Notes under the pieces: model-generated
Seen by the model: the letters and a program-made list of their open reading frames with translations, nothing else
What the model was told of the DNA's origin: nothing
The model's database searches: none
Program-made: the position numbers and the translations under genes
Source of the DNA: an uncultured Oscillibacter sp.
GTDB lineage: Bacteria > Bacillota > Clostridia > Oscillospirales > Oscillospiraceae
DNA length: 9,354 bases
Assembly: GCA_937884915.1 (NCBI GenBank)
Contig: CALAAN010000007.1
Coordinates: forward strand, 1 to 9,354
Reading direction: 5' to 3'
Part shown: positions 5,386-9,354 of the stretch, piece after piece
How the letters are laid out: every line of letters begins with the position of its first letter
Position numbering within the stretch: the first letter of the stretch is position 1

Positions 5386-5691
5386 ATGATCGACCGTAGC
5401 GAGATCGACCGCGCGATTGACGAGCTTGAAAACAAGGAAACGACCTTTTCAAGCTGCGCGAAGCTGGCCGACCTGTACATTATCCGGGATAAGCTCAATG
5501 AGAGCGCCCCGCGCGCCGAAGCGTACTCATACGACGTCGGCCCCGTCTCCGTGGGCAGCGACTTCATGGCGGCAATCTCCGGCAAGGACTACGGCAAGCT
5601 CTGGGCTATCATGGATGAGCTCATGGACACGCTCAGCGTGGCCAACCCCAGAGTGTACGCCAGCGTGATGCGCAAAATCGCCGCAATATAA
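5386..5691 (+). CDS. Small helical hypothetical protein, last gene of the cassette
   Basis: This is a 101-residue protein. ATG at 5386 follows GAAGGGGG (5368-5375), which decides the start; a longer frame from 5278 lies inside the upstream gene and lacks a site. The N-terminal third is helical and charged (IDRSEIDRAIDELENKETTF, then CAKLADLYIIRDKLNE). A linker with YSYDVGPVSVGSDF follows, then a C-terminal helical pair (KLWAIMDELMDTLSVANPRV, then MRKIAAI). No motif is recognised. The N-terminal part has the spacing of a dimerising helix. Its stop codon overlaps the left arm of a perfect 18-bp hairpin, which marks the operon end. Confidence 0.76.
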   Translation: MIDRSEIDRAIDELENKETTFSSCAKLADLYIIRDKLNESAPRAEAYSYDVGPVSVGSDFMAAISGKDYGKLWAIMDELMDTLSVANPRVYASVMRKIAAI

Positions 5692-5734
5692 AGCAAACGC
5701 GCCGCCCCTATGGCATGGGCGGCGCGTTTGCTTT
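5690..5734 (+). terminator. 18-bp perfect hairpin ending the cassette operon
   Basis: AAAGCAAACGCGCCGCCC (5690-5707) pairs without mismatch with GGGCGGCGCGTTTGCTTT (5717-5734) around a 9-base loop. The terminal AAA/TTT pairs supply only three T residues. It is unusually long and stable; a role in mRNA 3'-end protection as well as termination is possible. Confidence 0.85.
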
Positions 5735-5771
5735 GCGAATGAAAGGACGAAAACGAAAGAGGGGGCAACAA

Positions 5772-5873
5772 ATGGAGATGTGTGAAAGCCCAATAAAGGG
5801 AGGTTTGGAACGCAGTTATTATATCATGCCCCACACCTTGCGTCAAATTTCCCACGCGTTTTCCCACACCTGA
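5772..5873 (+). CDS. Possible 33-residue small ORF overlapping attachment-region repeats
   Basis: ATG at 5772 lies 6 bases after AGAGGGGG (5758-5765). The frame stays open to TGA at 5871-5873 and reads MEMCESPIKGGLERSYYIMPH..., ending in FSHT. It contains the second copy of the 16-base repeat in the same frame as the first (Gly-Gly-Leu-Glu-Arg), and its last codons run through the CCCAC-type repeats. A good ribosome binding site favours translation. The location in attachment-site DNA and the absence of any recognisable domain argue against it. If real, it could be a small peptide from an eroded gene. Confidence 0.3.
   Translation: MEMCESPIKGGLERSYYIMPHTLRQISHAFSHT
5798..5813 (+). repeat. 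16-base exact repeat, copy 2
   Basis: Identical to 2126-2141. Here no ATG follows at normal spacing, so if it was once a ribosome binding site its gene is gone. Confidence 0.6.
5827..5870 (+). promoter_or_regulatory. Candidate integrase arm-type sites, left side of attP
   Basis: Three related sites are seen: TGCCCCACACC (5827-5837), TTTCCCACGC (5848-5857) and TTTCCCACACC (5860-5870). The CCCAC cores of the last two are 12 bp apart. The same motif, pair and spacing recur on the other side of the tRNA fragment. Tyrosine integrases bind such direct repeats with their N-terminal arm-binding domain. Confidence 0.6.
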
Positions 5874-5934
5874 TAGTCACGGAATGTCACATTTTATGCT
5901 ACCCACTGGAAATTATTTTTTGCAGCAGATAACA

Positions 5935-5992
5935 AAAAACCCGCCGAAATGCCCTAAAACACTAGGTTTTTTGGCCTTTTCGACGGGTTTTT
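5935..5992. terminator. Long hairpin with A and T tracts next to the tRNA fragment
   Basis: AAAAACCCG-C-CGAAA at 5935-5949 pairs with TTTCG-A-CGGGTTTTT ending at 5992, one mismatch. An inner helix from GCC(C)TAAAAC and GTTTTTTGGC makes the stem nearly continuous. With A residues on one side and T on the other it can end transcription in both directions. Reading leftward it lies directly after the tRNA 3' end, where a host tRNA terminator would sit, so it may belong to the attachment core. Confidence 0.75.
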
Positions 5993-5996
5993 AGCT

Positions 5997-6044
5997 TGGC
6001 AGGGGATGAGGGATTCGAACCCCCGCAAACGGAGTCTGTCTCCG
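5997..6044 (-). other. Attachment site core (attP): 3' fragment of a tRNA gene
   Basis: On the minus strand the sequence contains a T stem/loop (GGGGG TTCGAAT CCCTC, bases 6024-6008), an acceptor 3' strand ATCCCCT (6007-6001), discriminator G and an encoded CCA (5999-5997). Upstream is a 5-base variable-loop-like GTTTGC region and CGGAG-ACAGA-CTCCG, where the anticodon arm would be. That arm has a 5-base loop with no U33, and no matching AGGGGAT acceptor 5' strand lies upstream, so this is not a working tRNA. A tRNA 3' fragment beside an integrase gene is the classical phage attachment core. The amino acid identity cannot be given. Confidence 0.7.
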
Positions 6045-6102
6045 AAATGCTTATGGGCTGAAACCGGCATAAATACTAGAGATTCTGAAACTGGAAAATG
6101 AA

Positions 6103-6124
6103 TTTCCCACACCATTTCCCACAT
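6103..6124 (+). promoter_or_regulatory. Candidate integrase arm-type sites, right side of attP
   Basis: TTTCCCACACC (6103-6113) and TTTCCCACAT (6115-6124) have CCCAC cores 12 bp apart, as in the left pair. They end 3 bases before the integrase stop codon. The first is an exact 11-base copy of the site at 5860-5870. Confidence 0.6.
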
Positions 6125-6126
6125 TT

Positions 6127-7230
6127 TTATTCTTCGTCGTCCGAATCTGCTTCCAGCAGCTGAATGTTTTTGTGGAGCGTACTTTTGCTTGAGTGCGTGT
6201 AGGTGTTCGCGGTAACCTGTATGCTTGAATGCCCCATGAGCGTTTTTGCGACGTTGATCGGAACTTCGGCGTCTTCAAGGTCCGTGCAGAATGTGTGCCG
6301 GAGGCAGTAGGGAACGAGGTCATCCGCAAGTGTCGACTCGACGACATGATTTCGGTACAGTGTCGCTCCGTTTGCAATATCCATTTCTCGGAGCAGCCTT
6401 GTCCACATCCGCCGGAGCGAAAATTCAGTGTGCCGCCCACCCTTCTGCTTGTGGAACACAAGATTGTCATCTGGCGATTTTTCCATGCCTAGCAATATTT
6501 CCTCAAGCTGCGGCCGCATGGGGATGATCCGGACACCGGCGTCCGTCTTGGTAGATTTTACTTTATCCTTTGTCCCACTCTCGATGGCTTTGTCGACGGA
6601 TATTTCGTGCTCTTCAAAGTCGACGTCGTCCCACGTGAGGGCACGGAGCTCGCCCGGCCGCATCCCTGTATAGTACATGGCGAGCAGAATTTCACTGCAT
6701 GGAATATTGGGCGCGACCTCGAGGAATAACTCACGCTCGCGCTCTGTCAGCGAGCGACGTTTCCCCTCGGTCGTGGATTTTGCAATCTGCAAATCCTCGG
6801 ACGGGTCGAACGGGATCAAGCGCGTCCGATACGCCTTGTGAAATATCTGGGTAATCACCATGCGCACTTTCAGGGCGGTAGACTTCGACATATCAGCCGT
6901 CTCGTTCATGATGGCCTGCAAGTGCATTTCGGTGACGCTCGCGATTTTCTTTTTGCCAATGGCGGGCTTGATGTACTTATTGTACTTCTCGTCGTACATT
7001 TTGAGGCTCTTCTCGGTGATGCCCTGCTCGTCCTTGTAAAGAGCCTTCCAGCGAGCATACCATTGATCAACCGTAGCACTTTTGCTTTCGGCGGCAGCAC
7101 CTTCCTCTAGCCGCTTTTTCATCTCGATCTTCTTCTCGATGGCCTCCTCCTCAGTCTTCCCATACGCTTCGTAGCGCCTACCATCAAAGGTAAACGTCTT
7201 CCTCACATACTGGTACTTCTTTTCTGCCAT
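6127..7230 (-). CDS. int: Tyrosine-type phage integrase
   Basis: This 367-residue protein catalyses site-specific recombination between attP and a host site. I chose ATG at 7230 (MAEKKYQYVRK) because GGAGGT lies 7 bases upstream; the frame extends 7 codons further without a site. Residues 1-50 form an arm-type DNA-binding domain (KTFTFDGRRYEAYGKTEEEA). About 53-150 is the core-binding domain. From about 160 comes the catalytic domain with R191 (TGMRPGELRALTWDD), a beta-hairpin Lys (K226/K228, KSTKTDAG), R311 (PYCLRHTFCTDL), H334 (LMGHSS) and the nucleophile Y344 (TANTYTHSS). The first His of the usual HxxR box is Tyr (Y308), a tolerated variant. The gene points toward the tRNA fragment, as lambda int does toward attP. 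It ends in an acidic tail DSDDEE. Confidence 0.96.
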   Translation of the reverse strand: MAEKKYQYVRKTFTFDGRRYEAYGKTEEEAIEKKIEMKKRLEEGAAAESKSATVDQWYARWKALYKDEQGITEKSLKMYDEKYNKYIKPAIGKKKIASVTEMHLQAIMNETADMSKSTALKVRMVITQIFHKAYRTRLIPFDPSEDLQIAKSTTEGKRRSLTERERELFLEVAPNIPCSEILLAMYYTGMRPGELRALTWDDVDFEEHEISVDKAIESGTKDKVKSTKTDAGVRIIPMRPQLEEILLGMEKSPDDNLVFHKQKGGRHTEFSLRRMWTRLLREMDIANGATLYRNHVVESTLADDLVPYCLRHTFCTDLEDAEVPINVAKTLMGHSSIQVTANTYTHSSKSTLHKNIQLLEADSDDEE

Positions 7231-7249
7231 GCTCGACACCTCCATAAGC

Positions 7250-7283
7250 AAACATTTGTTTCAACTGTCCGGATTATTGGACA
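7250..7283. promoter_or_regulatory. Two inverted repeats upstream of int
   Basis: AAACA-TT-TGTTT at 7250-7261 and TGTCC-(8 bases)-GGACA at 7266-7283 are perfect dyads directly before the integrase ribosome binding site. They are possible binding sites for a regulator of int. No partner can be named. Confidence 0.4.
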
Positions 7284-7303
7284 CAACATCTTCTATAATA
7301 AAA

Positions 7304-7331
7304 AACAGAAATTAAGCTGTTGACAAAACAG
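7304..7331. promoter_or_regulatory. AACAG/CTGTT half-site cluster
   Basis: AACAG (7304-7308), CTGTT (7317-7321) and AACAG (7327-7331) form two overlapping 5-bp dyads. The middle one abuts and overlaps the TTGACA at 7320-7325. A repressor or excisionase site is possible. Confidence 0.35.
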
Positions 7332-7348
7332 TTAAAAAGTGGTAAACC
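7320..7348 (+). promoter_or_regulatory. Candidate rightward promoter before the small genes
   Basis: TTGACA (7320-7325), 17-base spacer, TAAACC (7343-7348) preceded by TGG, which forms an extended -10. The -35 is perfect and the -10 poor. It lies about 45 bases before the GTG at 7391 in an AT-rich stretch. Confidence 0.45.
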
Positions 7349-7390
7349 GTAGATAAATAAAAACGCTAACGAAAGGAGCGACCAGAGTAC

Positions 7391-7531
7391 GTGAACGAAC
7401 TTGACTTGAAGATGATTGCTTTATCCAAGGAGCTGACCCCGGATGAGTTGGCCGCGCTTTCGCGATACATAGACGAGTTGATTGCGCGGCGGGAATCGGG
7501 CTATAATGGAACAGAAGTTTACGACGAGTGA
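7391..7531 (+). CDS. 46-residue acidic hypothetical protein
   Basis: GTG at 7391 runs to TGA at 7529-7531 and encodes (V/M)NELDLKMIALSKELTPDELAALSRY..., ending in GTEVYDE. AAGGAG at 7373-7378 is 12 bases upstream, a longer spacing than usual. The first 35 residues are an amphipathic helix pair with LTPDELAAL at the turn, and there is no membrane segment. It is the first gene after the divergent regulatory region of int. The next gene's ribosome binding site overlaps its stop codon, so the two form a transcript. I recognise no family. An excisionase-like or small regulatory role is possible from position but not shown. Confidence 0.6.
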   Translation: MNELDLKMIALSKELTPDELAALSRYIDELIARRESGYNGTEVYDE

Positions 7532-7543
7532 AAGGAGACCATT

Positions 7544-7936
7544 ATGAACCCGACAACACCGCTTGCTTTGACCGCTGTGATTTTAGCCGCCATTGGGACG
7601 ACGCTTGCCGTCGTCTCCACCCTGATCTGGGTGCGGAGGGAGCGCCGAGAAAAACCCCATGCCCCCGCGAAATTGACGCAGGATGCAGAGGACACGCCGG
7701 AATACCTGTGGGCATACCACATAGTAGGTGAGCACTGCGGCCGGGACGGGTCGGGCGTTTTCCGCTGCTTCTGTGGCAAGTGTACGCCTGTCCGCATCGA
7801 CCTGTCTGTAAACCCACGTCCGTCAGTGATAGATAGCCACGAGGGAAAGGACTGCTGCTGCAATGGCAGCGAGCGCGGACACGGCTGCAATTGCGGTCGT
7901 GATTATGAAGCGTCGTTCCTCCGTGCGAGCCTTTAA
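7544..7936 (+). CDS. Membrane-anchored Cys-rich hypothetical protein
   Basis: This is a 130-residue frame with ATG at 7544 and AAGGAG at 7532-7537, 6 bases upstream. Residues 7-29 are a clear membrane helix (LALTAVILAAIGTTLAVVSTLIWV), followed by basic RRERREK, which places the N-terminus outside and the rest in the cytoplasm. Residues 45-80 contain EYLWAYHIVGEHC and FRCFCGKC with several Cys, and the C-terminus has CCC and CNC clusters. The first two thirds look genuine. The last third (after about 7830) may be coincidental reading of DNA used in another frame, because a Met-led frame with its own hydrophobic stretch starts at 7863. Zinc binding by the Cys clusters is possible. It is also a candidate membrane protein of the lysogenic state. 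Confidence 0.55.
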   Translation: MNPTTPLALTAVILAAIGTTLAVVSTLIWVRRERREKPHAPAKLTQDAEDTPEYLWAYHIVGEHCGRDGSGVFRCFCGKCTPVRIDLSVNPRPSVIDSHEGKDCCCNGSERGHGCNCGRDYEASFLRASL

Positions 7937-7949
7937 GGGGGGGTGGAGT

Positions 7950-8036
7950 ATGAACCCGGACAAGCGACTTTATGTCGCAATTCTCGCGGTGAACGTAGTC
8001 AACCTGTGTGTACAAGTGATATTACTACTGCGATAA
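7950..8036 (+). CDS. Possible 28-residue single-helix membrane peptide
   Basis: ATG at 7950 runs to TAA at 8034-8036, encoding MNPDKRLYVAILAVNVVNLC followed by VQVILLLR. It is almost entirely one hydrophobic helix after a basic start. The purine run AAGGGGGGG at 7935-7943 gives a plausible ribosome binding site. The same frame is open back to ATG 7863, adding a second small hydrophobic piece (ADTAAIAVVIM), so a 57-residue version is also possible. It overlaps the end of the convergent membrane-protein gene by 38 bases. It is below the size limit of most gene callers and has no known family. Confidence 0.3.
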   Translation: MNPDKRLYVAILAVNVVNLCVQVILLLR

Positions 8037-8217
8037 TCGCGACAATCAGCCCCGCAAGGCCGATCCAGTTTTTTGACAACCATTCCTTTCGGGCTTTCGC
8101 ACGTTCCACCTTTCGCTTCTTGACATTCTCGGGCGAGTTTGGATCGTGATGTGCAATGTTCTTCTTGTACGCAATCGAATTTTTGTCAATGCTTTCCCAT
8201 TTAGCTGTTTTCTTCAT
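7999..8217 (-). CDS. Small tail-anchored membrane protein in the repressor operon
   Basis: This is a 72-residue protein with ATG at 8217, overlapping the last 17 bases of the repressor gene. Residues 1-50 are polar and very basic (KKRKVERAKARKEWLSKNW near 33-51). Residues 51-69 form one hydrophobic helix (WIGLAGLIVAIIAVVISLV), and only HTG follows. This is a tail-anchored design with the basic part in the cytoplasm. Being translated with the repressor, it would be made in the lysogen. Small membrane proteins in this position are often superinfection-exclusion or lysogenic conversion proteins, but that role is inference. No enzyme motif is present. GAGGGCG before the ATG is a moderate ribosome binding site. 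Confidence 0.78.
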   Translation of the reverse strand: MKKTAKWESIDKNSIAYKKNIAHHDPNSPENVKKRKVERAKARKEWLSKNWIGLAGLIVAIIAVVISLVHTG

Positions 8218-8743
8218 TTTTCGCCCTCAACTGCACGATATACTCCCACGCCTGTAGCTTCTCCTCATCCGTGAGGGAGAACCACCTTGCGTCCAATGGG
8301 CTGAACAGTCCGCCATACGTGGCGGGCTGTTCTTTTTTTTTCGCGTAAAATTCATCAGTTGAAACACCAAAGTGCTTTGCGAGCATAATGCGCGCAGCGA
8401 CAGGAAGCTCCTGCTTATCCATCCATTGAGAGGAAATATCTGACGAAATTCCGATTGCGCGTAGAGCTTCTAACTCGGTGACTCCGTTTTCGTTGCAAAG
8501 CCGAGTGAAATTTCTAAAAATTCTCTCGCGTCTAGCTTCCTGCTCGGCCACTTCACCGGACAGCCATTCGCTTGAAACTCCAAAATAATCTGCAAGCTTT
8601 TCTATTGTTGCGTCTGTCGGAAGATTACCGGCTTTCCACCTTGTGACGGCGGATTTACTGAGCCCAATTGCAACTACAACCGCAGACGGCGTTTTGTTGA
8701 CTTCATTGCATTTTTCGAGGAACCTCGAATAGAAAGTTGTCAA
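8201..8743 (-). CDS. CI-like repressor with two tandem XRE-type HTH units
   Basis: This is a 180-residue protein from TTG at 8743, with GGGGTG about 7 bases upstream; an in-frame ATG at 8758 would add 5 residues but has no site. Residues 4-64 are an XRE HTH (FYSRFLEKCNEVNKTPSAVV, GLSKSAVTRWKAGNLPTDAT, IEKLADYFGVSSEWLSGE). Residues 75-134 repeat the same pattern (IFRNFTRLCNENGVTELEAL, GISSDISSQWMDKQELPVAA, RIMLAKHFGVSTDEFYAKK). The remaining 43 residues are helical, with no S24/LexA-type serine-lysine protease, so induction by RecA-driven self-cleavage is not expected. Three GTACGG sites lie between it and the divergent promoter, one at its own start codon. It likely keeps the lysogenic state and shares a transcript with the small membrane protein. 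Confidence 0.9.
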   Translation of the reverse strand: MTTFYSRFLEKCNEVNKTPSAVVVAIGLSKSAVTRWKAGNLPTDATIEKLADYFGVSSEWLSGEVAEQEARRERIFRNFTRLCNENGVTELEALRAIGISSDISSQWMDKQELPVAARIMLAKHFGVSTDEFYAKKKEQPATYGGLFSPLDARWFSLTDEEKLQAWEYIVQLRAKNEENS

Positions 8744-8744
8744 A

Positions 8745-8820
8745 GTACGGCACCCCATTCTTGTGCAGAATGACAAAAGTACGGAAAGTTCACCAGAATG
8801 CTTGACAGTACGGAAAGTAC
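8745..8820. promoter_or_regulatory. Three GTACGG operator repeats in the immunity region
   Basis: O1: AAAGTACGGCAC (GTAC at 8745). O2: AAAGTACGGAAAGTT (GTAC at 8779). O3: CAGTACGGAAAGTACG (GTAC at 8808). O2 and O3 share 11 exact bases from GTACGGAAAGT. O3 is a dyad GTAC-GGAAA-GTAC and fills the spacer of the rightward promoter. O1 lies over the repressor start codon. Starts are 34 and 29 bp apart. These are probable repressor/Cro sites. Confidence 0.75.
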
Positions 8821-8830
8821 GCTCTATAAT
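8802..8830 (+). promoter_or_regulatory. Consensus sigma-70 early promoter (PR-like)
   Basis: TTGACA at 8802-8807, exactly 17 bases, TATAAT at 8825-8830: both hexamers perfect. The spacer starts with the operator GTACGGAAAGTAC, so bound repressor would block polymerase. It faces the Cro-like gene at 8989 and leaves a leader of about 150 bases. Confidence 0.9.
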
Positions 8831-8930
8831 GGGCATATAAGTTAAAAACGGAAACGAAAAACCAGCCACAAGCGGCATCCGCTGCGGTAGTGAAACAATG
8901 TGAACCTAACCAAGCACATAGTAGCACGGC

Positions 8931-8954
8931 CGGTTAACTTTTGCAACCGTTTTT
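8931..8954 (+). terminator. Weak terminator-like hairpin in the early leader
   Basis: CGGTT (8931-8935) pairs with AACCG (8945-8949) and is followed by TTTTT (8950-8954), between the early promoter and the first gene. The stem is short, so it could act as an attenuator or simply be chance. AGCGG-CAT-CCGCT at 8871-8883 is a second small hairpin upstream. Confidence 0.3.
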
Positions 8955-8988
8955 GATTAGAAAAATCAGATTTTAAGGAGGGAATGCA

Positions 8989-9201
8989 ATGCCGGAAGCA
9001 TGGACAGGGCGCATCATCGGGAAGATGCACAACAACTCCGTCACGTCGTCGGATGTGGCAAAACAGCTCGGCGTAACGAAAGCGTATGTCTCGATGATCC
9101 TGAACGGGCGTCGTGCCCCGAAAAACGGCCGGGAGCGCATCGAGGCTGCGGTGAACGCCATCGTTGCAAGCCGCGCGGCACAGAACAAGGCCGAGAACTG
9201 A
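8989..9201 (+). CDS. Cro-like small XRE-family HTH protein
   Basis: This is a 70-residue protein, ATG at 8989 with AAGGAGGG at 8975-8982. Residues about 17-55 are a helix-turn-helix: VTSSDVAKQLGVTKAYVSMI followed by LNGRRAPKNGRERIEAAVNA, where KAYVSMILNGRRAP is the recognition helix with the usual N-G-R ending. The protein ends shortly after the last helix, so it is a one-domain regulator. It is the first gene from the strong early promoter, opposite the repressor, which is the position of Cro in lambda-like switches. It most likely binds the same GTACGG sites and directs the lytic choice. A 13-base palindrome AAAATC-A-GATTTT at 8962-8974 touches its ribosome binding site. Confidence 0.87.
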   Translation: MPEAWTGRIIGKMHNNSVTSSDVAKQLGVTKAYVSMILNGRRAPKNGRERIEAAVNAIVASRAAQNKAEN

Positions 9202-9219
9202 GAAAGTGAGGTTTGGAGC

Positions 9220-9354
9220 ATGGCACGCGCCAAGGAGATCGAGAAAGCCATCATCGCGCAGGAAGGTATCCTGCTGGACGGCGTAGCGCTGGCGCGGGTG
9301 CTTGGCTGCCGCCGGGAGACGGCGAGCAGATGGGCGAAAGCGAACGGCGTAGAG
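9220..9354 (+). CDS. HTH DNA-binding protein, N-terminal part (runs off window)
   Basis: ATG at 9220 follows GTGAGGTTTGGAGC, 18 bases after the Cro-like gene. It stays open to the window edge (45 codons visible). The visible sequence has MARAKEIEKAIIAQEGILLD, then GVALARVLGCRRETASRWAKANGVE. The second part is a helix-turn-helix at about residues 21-43, resembling small MerR/AlpA/excisionase-type domains (LARVLGCRRETASRWAK). It could be a second early regulator or an excisionase; the missing C-terminus would decide. It shares the early promoter at 8802. Confidence 0.75.
   Translation, partial: MARAKEIEKAIIAQEGILLDGVALARVLGCRRETASRWAKANGVE

Noticed and set aside
4164..5585. 473-codon open frame on the minus strand
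   Set aside because: It lies opposite four rightward genes that each have a proper ribosome binding site. No domain is recognisable in it, and GC-rich codon bias leaves this antisense frame open.
5997..6070. Complete functional tRNA gene
   Set aside because: The 3' half is convincing, but the anticodon loop has 5 bases without U33 and no acceptor 5' strand (AGGGGAT) or D arm is found upstream.
5848..6124. CRISPR-like array from the CCCAC repeats
   Set aside because: Repeats are about 10 bases, unequal in spacing overall, and lie around an attachment core beside an integrase.
7542..8015. 157-codon minus-strand frame opposite the Cys-rich gene
   Set aside because: Arg/Ser/His-rich with no domain; the plus strand has a good SD and a membrane helix.

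Overview
The window looks like part of a temperate bacteriophage (prophage) of a moderately GC-rich Bacillota host. The low-level features suggest a gut Clostridia/Oscillospiraceae-type bacterium: strong AGGAGG-type ribosome binding sites, small tightly packed genes, a zinc-amidase/SH3 endolysin, and a run of small Gly/Gln/Cys-rich proteins of the kind I associate with gut Clostridia phages. The genus cannot be read from the sequence.

Layout: (1) 1-2119, rightward lysis module: the end of a late gene, a small acidic protein, a 59-residue holin candidate, and an endolysin with three domains (amidase_3, phosphodiester-glycosidase-like, SH3b). Start and stop codons overlap from the small protein through to the endolysin. 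(2) 2166-2433, a sigma-region-4-like HTH gene closed by two tandem terminators. (3) 2471-5734, a second rightward operon of eight genes: a 45-residue protein, a papain-like cysteine peptidase candidate, and six proteins of unknown function (Tyr/Pro-rich, Gln-rich, membrane Gly/Trp/Cys-rich, beta-rich, Arg/Tyr-rich and helical). It ends in an 18-bp perfect hairpin. (4) 5735-6126, a non-coding attachment region: CCCAC-type repeats on both sides of a tRNA 3'-end fragment that keeps the T arm, acceptor strand and CCA. (5) 6127-7230, a tyrosine integrase reading leftward toward that site. (6) 7250-8036, an AT-rich regulatory region and two or three small rightward genes. (7) 7999-8743, a leftward lysogeny unit: a repressor with two tandem XRE-like HTH units, overlapped by a small tail-anchored membrane protein. 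(8) 8745-9354, repeated GTACGG operators, a consensus rightward promoter, a Cro-like HTH protein and the start of a second HTH protein.

The order is lysis genes, attachment site, integrase, immunity, early genes. This is what a circular (or circularly permuted) temperate phage genome shows around attP. In a singly integrated prophage, host DNA should lie on the left of the attachment site. Tandem prophages would also fit.

Most notable observations: the three-domain endolysin with a strong internal start that would release its last two domains; the paired CCCAC sites with the same 12-bp spacing on each side of the tRNA fragment; the double-HTH repressor with an operator filling the spacer of a perfect promoter; the small membrane protein in the repressor operon; and the unexplained eight-gene cassette between lysin and attP.
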